Shown one piece after another: positions 7,452-15,124 of a stretch of DNA of 15,124 nt. Position 1 is the stretch's first letter, and every line of letters begins with the position of its first letter. The stretch comes from JAKQHY01 sp034429475 (GTDB lineage: Bacteria; Chloroflexota; Anaerolineae; B4-G1; SLSP01): contig DAOUGD010000299.1 of NCBI GenBank assembly GCA_034429475.1, positions 1 to 15,124 on the forward strand, written 5' to 3'. Both the position numbers and the translations under genes were made by a program. The notes below the pieces were generated by a model. The model did not search any database, was not told where the DNA came from, and saw only the letters and a program-made list of their open reading frames with translations.

Positions 7452-7460
7452 ATTGTACCA
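7452..7460 (-). promoter_or_regulatory. Extended -10 promoter for the regulator/PHP operon
   Basis: On the - strand the sequence reads TGGTACAAT, an extended -10 (TGn plus TACAAT). The -35 position is poor (TTCTGT at 17 bases), as is common for extended -10 promoters. Transcription would start near 7445. Confidence 0.55.
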
Positions 7461-7515
7461 CAATAAAGAGAGGGACAGAAATCGTCAAAAATGAAGATTG
7501 CGTTTCAGTTGTGAG

Positions 7516-7543
7516 TTGATGATACACCGATTTAGGGTATGAT
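7516..7543 (+). promoter_or_regulatory. Promoter for pyrimidine-nucleoside phosphorylase
   Basis: TTGATG (7516-7521) and TATGAT (7538-7543) are separated by 16 bases. This site is divergent from the regulator promoter about 60 bp away. Transcription would start within the following heptamer repeat. Confidence 0.5.
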
Positions 7544-7564
7544 GATGCTCGATGCTCGATGCTG
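7544..7564 (+). repeat. Tandem GATGCTC heptamers in the pdp leader
   Basis: Three consecutive heptamers, GATGCTC GATGCTC GATGCTG, follow directly after the predicted -10 box. GCTGGA (7561-7566), which begins inside the last copy, pairs with TCCAGC (7581-7586), which is followed by TTTT, forming a weak leader hairpin 13 bases before the Shine-Dalgarno of pdp. Whether this has a regulatory role is not shown. Confidence 0.7.
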
Positions 7565-7609
7565 GATCGAATTTTGCGCTTCCAGCTTTTCCAATAGTGA
7601 GGTGGCGAT

Positions 7610-8914
7610 ATGCGCATGGTGGATTTAATTGAGAAGAAACGCGATGGCAAGCGGCTGACGCCGGAAGAGCTGACCTTTTTCGTGCGGGGCTACACGGCTG
7701 GGGAGATTCCCGACTATCAGGTGGCCGCGCTGCTGATGGCGATTGTGTGGCGCGGGATGGACGACCGGGAAACCGCCGATTTGACGCTACTAATGGCCGA
7801 TTCCGGCGAACGGCTCGAACTTAAGGATGTGGCGCCTTGCGTGGTGGACAAGCACTCGACCGGTGGGGTGGGGGACAAGGTCAGCCTGGTGGTCGCGCCG
7901 ACGGTCGCGGCGTGCGGTTTGCCGGTCGGGAAAATGTCCGGGCGGGGATTGGGTTTTTCGGGAGGCACGTTGGACAAGTTGGAGTCCATCCCCGGCTATC
8001 GCGTGGATCTCAGCGTGGCCGAATTTAAGGTGCAATTGCAGCGCATCGGCATCGTACTGACCGGTCAATCGGCTAACCTGGCCCCGGCTGACGGTAAACT
8101 GTACGCCTTGCGGGACGTGACGGGCACGGTGTCGAGCCTGCCGCTGATTGTCAGTTCCATTATGAGCAAGAAAATCGCCGCCGGCGCCGACGCCATCGTG
8201 CTGGATGTCAAAGTGGGCAGCGGCGCATTTATGAAGACGCTGGCGGAGGCGCAGGTCCTGGCCGTTAGTATGGTCAACATCGGGCAGCAAGTGGGGCGGC
8301 GGGTGGTGGCGCGTATCTCCGACATGAACCAGCCGTTGGGCTACGCCGTGGGCAACGACCTGGAGGTGTGCGAAGCTATTGACACACTTCAGGGGCGCGG
8401 GCCGGCGGACTTCCGTGAGCACTGCATGGTCATTGCGGGGGAGATGTTGTGGCTGGGCGGGAAGGCCGCCGACGTCGAGGCCGGCATTGCTCTGGCGCGG
8501 GAAGCGGTGGCGAGCGGCGCGGCGTGGGAAAAATTCCGGCAATTGATCCTCGCGCAGGGCGGCGATGTGGGGTACGTGGATGATCCCACCCGTTTCCCGG
8601 ACACTGCCATCGTCGAAACCGTCTCGTCGCCTTGCGCTGGTTATCTCGTCCATACTCAGGCTGCCGAAATCGGGATGGCGGCGGTGGATTTGGGCGGCGG
8701 GCGCGCCCGCAAGGGCGACCCTATCGATCACAGCGTCGGCATTCTGCTGCACGTCAAAGTAGGGGATTATGTCTCCATCGGCGCGCCGATTTTCACCGTG
8801 TATGCTAACCATCCGGCGCAAAAGGAAGCCGCGGTGCAGCGGGTGCTGGCGGCCTTGGAGTTCTCCGCAGAGCCGCCGGTGCCTTTACCGCTATTCTATG
8901 AGAGGATTGTGTAG
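7610..8914 (+). CDS. pdp: Pyrimidine-nucleoside phosphorylase (thymidine/uridine)
   Basis: The enzyme splits thymidine, deoxyuridine or uridine with phosphate into the base and (deoxy)ribose 1-phosphate, in cytoplasmic pyrimidine salvage. At 434 residues it has the full family length. It shows KHSTGGVGDK (81-90, phosphate binding), the family signature SGRGLGFSGGTLDKLE (110-125), and R168, S183 and K187, which correspond to the base-binding residues of the E. coli enzyme (R171, S186, K190). The N-terminus (MRMVDLIEKKRDG) resembles the Bacillus-type enzymes that accept both thymidine and uridine, so pdp is preferred over deoA. GAGG (7599-7602) lies 7 bases before the ATG. No other nucleoside-catabolism gene is nearby; secG follows after 115 bp with its own promoter. 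Confidence 0.96.
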   Translation: MRMVDLIEKKRDGKRLTPEELTFFVRGYTAGEIPDYQVAALLMAIVWRGMDDRETADLTLLMADSGERLELKDVAPCVVDKHSTGGVGDKVSLVVAPTVAACGLPVGKMSGRGLGFSGGTLDKLESIPGYRVDLSVAEFKVQLQRIGIVLTGQSANLAPADGKLYALRDVTGTVSSLPLIVSSIMSKKIAAGADAIVLDVKVGSGAFMKTLAEAQVLAVSMVNIGQQVGRRVVARISDMNQPLGYAVGNDLEVCEAIDTLQGRGPADFREHCMVIAGEMLWLGGKAADVEAGIALAREAVASGAAWEKFRQLILAQGGDVGYVDDPTRFPDTAIVETVSSPCAGYLVHTQAAEIGMAAVDLGGGRARKGDPIDHSVGILLHVKVGDYVSIGAPIFTVYANHPAQKEAAVQRVLAALEFSAEPPVPLPLFYERIV

Positions 8915-8968
8915 TTGCAGCGTTGCGCTGTATGTACGCCCGCGTGTCTCCCCCCCTGTCTCTAAACG

Positions 8969-8996
8969 TTGTATTTTTGCCATAGCGTGTTATAAT
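8969..8996 (+). promoter_or_regulatory. Promoter of secG
   Basis: A consensus TATAAT (8991-8996) is preceded by TGT, making an extended -10. TTGTAT (8969-8974) is a weak -35 at 16 bases. Transcription would start near 9003, about 27 bases before the ATG. Confidence 0.75.
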
Positions 8997-9029
8997 CCTG
9001 TCTGATTTGAAGCGGGAGGAAAAATAAGG

Positions 9030-9254
9030 ATGCAAGTCTACTTAAATATCGTTCAGATTATTCTAGGGATAGCGCTCACAGTTCTCATTCTGTTTGAAGT
9101 GCGCAGCGGTGAGATGGGAGGGGCGTTTGGGGGCGCTCAGACCAGTTTGATCCGGCAGCGGCGCGGTCCGGAGCTGTTAATCTTTCGTCTAACCATCGTC
9201 GGTTCTTTGCTGTTCTTTTTGGTGGCTATCCTCAACGTTTTGGTTACCGGGTAG
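9030..9254 (+). CDS. secG: SecG, preprotein translocase subunit
   Basis: This 74-residue protein is the small accessory subunit of the SecYEG channel, which moves unfolded proteins across the cytoplasmic membrane. Two hydrophobic helices (about 4-22 and 49-70) flank a polar loop with the typical Gly-rich GGAFGGAQTSLIRQRRG segment (36-52 region), which matches the SecG pattern of GG..FG......F/L. The length is normal for bacterial SecG. GGAGG (9015-9019) lies 10 bases before the ATG. The peptide-binding protein gene begins 96 bp downstream and might be transcribed with it. Confidence 0.93.
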   Translation: MQVYLNIVQIILGIALTVLILFEVRSGEMGGAFGGAQTSLIRQRRGPELLIFRLTIVGSLLFFLVAILNVLVTG

Positions 9255-9270
9255 TCAGGTTGGGTGAAGT

Positions 9271-9321
9271 AAGAAGGACGAGCCAGGGGTGGAGGTGTCC
9301 ATCGCCCGCGCCGTCCTTCTT
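9271..9321. repeat. 10-bp inverted repeat between secG and the substrate-binding gene
   Basis: AAGAAGGACG (9271-9280) and CGTCCTTCTT (9312-9321) are exact complements with a 31-base loop. No T-run follows, so it is not a standard terminator. It may be a processing or attenuating hairpin, or a binding site, lying 30-80 bases before the next start codon. Confidence 0.5.
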
Positions 9322-9350
9322 CTATGTGACGAGGGCGTTACGGTACGGGT

Positions 9351-11036
9351 ATGTTTAGACGGATTGGCTGGCAGATACTCCTGGTCGGGGTAGGCTTCCT
9401 GATCACGGTGTTTATTCTGGCGTATGTCGCTTCTACCTACACCACCGAATTTCGTCCCGCGCCGGGCGGCGCCTACATTGAAAGTGTAGGCGGTTATCCT
9501 CAGTCCCTTAATCCATTGCTCAGCTTCTACAATGATGCTGACAGCGATGTAGCTGCGCTGGTGTTTAGTGGCCTGACCCGCATTGGGATGCAGGGAGAGG
9601 TCGAGCCGGACCTGGCGCAGGGCTGGGACATTGATAGCACTGGCATTACCTACACCTTTCGCCTCAATCGAGATGCGCTGTGGCATGATGGGTATTACGT
9701 CACAGTCAACGATGTCCTCTTTACCGTCCAATTGCTTCAAGACCCTGACTATCCCGGCCCGGCGGACGTTGGTGCATTGTGGCGGTCGGTGGTCGCTACC
9801 CGGGTGGATGAGTATACGGTGCAATTTGTTTTATCGGAGCCTTACGCGCCGTTTCTAGATTACACCACCTTTGGACTTCTGCCGGAGCATCTTCTGCGCG
9901 GAATCAGTGCGAAGGATTTGCCTACTCTGGATTTTAACCGGCAGTCCATCGGCACTGGTCCCTTCCGGTTGATGGACGTAAAAACTGCCGAGGGGCAGAT
10001 TACTGAGGTGACGTTGAAGCGGTTTGCGCGTTATTATGGCGCTAACCCTTACGTCGAAAGCATCGTTCTGCACTTTTACCCGACGCCGCGTGCGGCTTTT
10101 GAGGCTTACCAGGATGGTATCGTGCAGGGGGTTTCGCGTATTACCCTGGACTTGTTGCCGCAGGCTTTCGCCTCGCCCAACCTGAAGTTGCACTCGGCGC
10201 CGACCGCCGAAATGGTGGTGCTCTATTTCAACGAACTGCTCACCGATACACTGCCTTTCGCCGATACGCGCGTGCGTCAGGCGTTGTTTTACGGATTGGA
10301 TCGGCAGCAGTTGGTGGATAGTGTGTTGATGGGACAGGCGATTGTGCCGCAGACACCGTTCTTGCCGGGGACGTGGGCGTATACTACCGAGGGGGTGCCG
10401 GAGTATCTCTATAATCCCTTGCAGGCGCAGGCTCTATTGGTCGAGGCCGGCTGGCAGCGGGGAACATCCCCAGAGGTGTTGAGCAATGCCGGCGGCGCGC
10501 CGCTAAGCTTTGCGTTGATGACGGCTAACAATTCCCAGGACCTTGCGTTGGCCGAAGCTATTGCCGATCAATGGCGGGCATTGGGCGTGCAAGTGAAGGT
10601 GGAAGGGGTGCCCCCGTTGGCGCTCAATGGCGTGTTGGAGTCGCGGACGTATCAGGTGGTGCTGGCGCATCTGGTGATCCCCGGCGATCCGGACCCTTAC
10701 CCTTTCTGGCACGAAACCCAGGCGTTGGCCGGTCAGGGGCAGAACTATACCGGTTTTCAACATCGGCGCATCAGTGAGGTCATCGAGCAAGCGCGAACCA
10801 CGGTGAATCGAGATGCGCGTTTTAACCTTTACAAAGAATTTCAGCAGTTGTTTATGCAGGAAGTTCCGGCCATTCCCGTGTACGTACCGATCTACACCTA
10901 CGCTCTGGATACGCGCGTGAATGGGGATCAAATGGGGCCATTGATGCGTACCGGCGACCGCTTCCGCACAGTGGCAGAGTGGTACGTGCTTCAGCGGCGG
11001 GTCGTCGCCAGCCAACCCCAGACGCCGCGGAATTGA
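9351..11036 (+). CDS. Membrane-anchored ABC transporter substrate-binding protein, family 5
   Basis: The 561-residue protein belongs to the family of extracellular oligopeptide/nickel-binding proteins that deliver ligand to ABC importers. It starts with RRIGWQ and one hydrophobic helix (about 8-28) without a lipobox cysteine, so it is probably held by an uncleaved anchor or a signal peptide. The mature part shows the usual family pattern: an N-terminal ALVFSGLTRI...EPDLAQGW block, a TYTFRLNRDALWHDG block (DGxxVTVNDVLFT), a GTGPFRL block near residue 200, and RQALFYGLDRQQLV in the second lobe. No permease or ATPase gene is in the window, so its transporter partner and ligand are unknown. There is no good Shine-Dalgarno before the ATG at 9351. 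It precedes the dikinase gene by 48 bp. Confidence 0.94.
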   Translation: MFRRIGWQILLVGVGFLITVFILAYVASTYTTEFRPAPGGAYIESVGGYPQSLNPLLSFYNDADSDVAALVFSGLTRIGMQGEVEPDLAQGWDIDSTGITYTFRLNRDALWHDGYYVTVNDVLFTVQLLQDPDYPGPADVGALWRSVVATRVDEYTVQFVLSEPYAPFLDYTTFGLLPEHLLRGISAKDLPTLDFNRQSIGTGPFRLMDVKTAEGQITEVTLKRFARYYGANPYVESIVLHFYPTPRAAFEAYQDGIVQGVSRITLDLLPQAFASPNLKLHSAPTAEMVVLYFNELLTDTLPFADTRVRQALFYGLDRQQLVDSVLMGQAIVPQTPFLPGTWAYTTEGVPEYLYNPLQAQALLVEAGWQRGTSPEVLSNAGGAPLSFALMTANNSQDLALAEAIADQWRALGVQVKVEGVPPLALNGVLESRTYQVVLAHLVIPGDPDPYPFWHETQALAGQGQNYTGFQHRRISEVIEQARTTVNRDARFNLYKEFQQLFMQEVPAIPVYVPIYTYALDTRVNGDQMGPLMRTGDRFRTVAEWYVLQRRVVASQPQTPRN

Positions 11037-11084
11037 AGTTTAGTTTCTTGGTCAGAGTTCAGCAAAATTTTGGAGGAAAAAACA

Positions 11085-14039
<2,955 letters not shown>

Positions 14040-14051
14040 TCACACTTTTCT

Positions 14052-14092
14052 CGCTATTTTGTCGGCGGACGCAGCCCGCCGACAAAATAGCG
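14052..14092. repeat. 17-bp perfect hairpin after ppdK
   Basis: The 17-base arms at 14052-14068 and 14076-14092 pair fully around a 7-base loop, just 12 bases after the ppdK stop codon. Four T and four A lie inside the stem, and no T-run follows, so it is not a classical rho-independent terminator. It likely protects the 3' end of the ppdK message or helps to end it. Confidence 0.8.
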
Positions 14093-14101
14093 CTGTTGAG
14101 T

Positions 14102-14132
14102 AGCGGCGCATCCTTTCCCGGGATGCGCCGCT
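14102..14132. repeat. Second, 12-bp perfect hairpin after ppdK
   Basis: AGCGGCGCATCC (14102-14113) and GGATGCGCCGCT (14121-14132) pair fully around a 7-base loop, 9 bases after the first hairpin. Again there is no T-run. The two stems in a row suggest a combined terminator or transcript-stabilising structure. Confidence 0.8.
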
Positions 14133-14169
14133 GTGGTTATGAAGGTTGGTGGGCTGAACCGCGGCGACT

Positions 14170-14197
14170 TTGATACGTGAGGGTTTTGACGTTCAAT
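14170..14197 (+). promoter_or_regulatory. Possible promoter for the MoaD-like gene
   Basis: TTGATA (14170-14175) and TTCAAT (14192-14197) are separated by 16 bases. The -35 is good and the -10 only fair. It lies after the two hairpins, as expected for a new transcription unit. Confidence 0.35.
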
Positions 14198-14231
14198 GAG
14201 AAGAACTTAGGGCGTTACGGAGGTGTGCGCT

Positions 14232-14612
14232 ATGACAGAAATCAACATTGAAGTCTGGCTTTACGGCCCGCTGGCGCGTTATGGCGGCAGCACGGGCGAG
14301 GTGTTTGCGCAGTGTAATTTACTATTGCCTGGCGGAAGCACCGTGCAGGATTTGCTGGCACGGCTGGCGCTGCCCAGCGAGGAACGCGGGATCACTTTTA
14401 TCAACGGAGACTTGAGCGCGATGCCCGGCCTTCAGCCAGACTTATCCCACGTTTTGGCTGATGGAGATCGGGTATCGTTCTTCCACTTGAAAAGTATGTG
14501 GCCGTTCCAATACCGGCACGGGGTGGGGACGGTGGCGGAATTTGCGCAGGCCACGCAGGCGCGCGACGACGGCGGGCGGCGCTCACGCTTTGACGAGGAT
14601 GTTAGTAACTGA
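14232..14612 (+). CDS. MoaD/ThiS-like ubiquitin-fold protein with an unusual tail
   Basis: This 126-residue protein has a beta-grasp domain in its first 85 residues: a starting strand (INIEVWLYGPLARYGG), LLPGGSTVQDLLARL (31-45), ITFINGD (54-60) and LADGDRVSFF (75-84). That is the layout of sulfur-carrier proteins such as MoaD (molybdopterin synthase small subunit) and ThiS. These normally end in Gly-Gly right after the last strand, where the sulfur is attached. Here the chain instead continues HLKSMWPFQYRHG and ends in a polar, Arg/Asp-rich tail without Gly-Gly. A carrier function would need tail removal or is absent. GGAGG (14219-14223) lies 8 bases before the ATG at 14232. No other cofactor-synthesis gene is nearby. 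It converges on the next gene with a 9-bp gap. Confidence 0.85.
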   Translation: MTEINIEVWLYGPLARYGGSTGEVFAQCNLLLPGGSTVQDLLARLALPSEERGITFINGDLSAMPGLQPDLSHVLADGDRVSFFHLKSMWPFQYRHGVGTVAEFAQATQARDDGGRRSRFDEDVSN

Positions 14613-14621
14613 GGCGGGGGA

Positions 14622-14999
14622 TTATTCTTTGGGATAGTGTTGCGCGACTTTTTCCAACAGTTTCGCCATATCAATGGGCTTGGATAGATAGTCATCGCAG
14701 CCGGCGGCTAGGAAGCGCTCGCGGTCGCCGCTCATAACGGAGGCCGTGACGACGATGACGGGGATGTGCCGCAGCTTCTCGTCGGCCCGGATGTGAGTTA
14801 AGATTTCGACGCCGTCTATGCCGGGCAGGCCGATGTCGAGCAGGATCAAGGGGGGGACCGTTTCGCGCACCATAGCCAGTCCTCCGGGGCCGTCGGTGGC
14901 TTCCAGCACCGAAAATCCCCGGTGTTCCAAAGCCCGGCGCACCAATCGTCGGTTATGGGGGTTGTCCTCGATGTATAAAACGGTCTTTTTATCGGCCAT
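14622..14999 (-). CDS. Second orphan single-domain response regulator (DivK/CheY-like)
   Basis: The product is a 125-residue receiver domain without an output domain. E11-D12, phosphoacceptor D55 (LLDIGLPG), T85 (VVTAS) and K107 (LSKPI) form a complete phosphorylation site. The pattern YIEDNPHNRRLVRRALE is typical of DivK-like receivers, which act by binding a partner protein. No kinase is within the window, though one could lie beyond the right edge. GAGG (15010-15013 on the - strand) lies 10 bases before the ATG. The gene is only 36% likely by eye to pair functionally with the first regulator at 7031-7390; the two are clearly different in sequence. Confidence 0.95.
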   Translation of the reverse strand: MADKKTVLYIEDNPHNRRLVRRALEHRGFSVLEATDGPGGLAMVRETVPPLILLDIGLPGIDGVEILTHIRADEKLRHIPVIVVTASVMSGDRERFLAAGCDDYLSKPIDMAKLLEKVAQHYPKE

Positions 15000-15124
15000 T
15001 GAAAAACCGCCTCACGCTATGTTCCTCTTAGTTTAACACAAAAAACTTAGAATCTATCCGAAAATTCGTTTTGGCTCGTGATTTGCGCCTAAAGGCGCGG
15101 TTGAGGGGGTGTTTTTTCGTGGGC

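Noticed and set aside
7790..8821. Long - strand open frame opposite pdp
   Set aside because: It is antisense to a full-length phosphorylase and has a His/Arg-rich product typical of a shadow frame.
11070..11084. Upstream TTG as start of ppdK
   Set aside because: The TTG overlaps the GGAGG ribosome-binding site, so the ATG at 11085 is the start.
14223..14231. GTG as start of the MoaD-like gene
   Set aside because: It overlaps the GGAGG ribosome-binding site; the ATG at 14232 is correctly spaced.
15085..15124. GCGCC-TAAA-GGCGC stem with a later T-run as a terminator
   Set aside because: The stem is only 5 bp and the T-run begins more than ten bases after it; the region 15000-15124 shows no gene I can support.

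Overview
The window is bacterial chromosomal DNA of fairly high G+C content, and the gene types suggest a Chloroflexota (Anaerolineae-like) organism. The reasons are indirect: a large bifunctional Nnr, SecG next to a membrane-anchored peptide-binding protein, an enlarged pyruvate phosphate dikinase, PHP-type proteins and single-domain response regulators. The phylum call is therefore an inference. No rRNA, tRNA, CRISPR array, transposase or phage gene was seen.

Left part (1-3414, + strand), accessory in character: the tail of an unrecognised gene; a pair of very small conserved-looking genes of unknown function (241-474, 498-737) behind a good promoter; an ANT(6)-like nucleotidyltransferase (848-1732); and a beta-class DNA methyltransferase with an Mrr-like PD-(D/E)XK nuclease domain fused to its C-terminus (TTG start, 1762-3414). 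A strong bidirectional terminator at 3436-3468 separates this block from the next.

Middle part (3484-7390, - strand): an orphan single-domain response regulator and, 30 bp behind it, a 585-residue PHP phosphoesterase / AlbA (Schlafen-like) / unknown-C-terminal-domain protein form a probable two-gene operon. Bifunctional NAD(P)H-hydrate epimerase/dehydratase (nnr) follows after a gap of about 100 bp made largely of inverted AAACGTN heptamers. The region upstream of the regulator (7391-7609) is a divergent promoter region. It holds an inverted repeat over the regulator's predicted transcription start, and GATGCTC heptamers in the leader of the gene on the other side.

Right part (7610-14612, + strand), housekeeping in character: pyrimidine-nucleoside phosphorylase, secG with its own extended -10 promoter, a membrane-anchored family 5 substrate-binding protein, a 984-residue pyruvate phosphate dikinase with an extra charged segment, two tandem hairpins, and a small MoaD/ThiS-like protein without the usual Gly-Gly end. 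A second orphan response regulator (14622-14999, - strand) converges on the last gene.

The best candidates for something undescribed are the response regulator plus PHP-AlbA operon, the single-chain methyltransferase-nuclease next to a nucleotidyltransferase, and the two unrelated sets of intergenic heptamer repeats.
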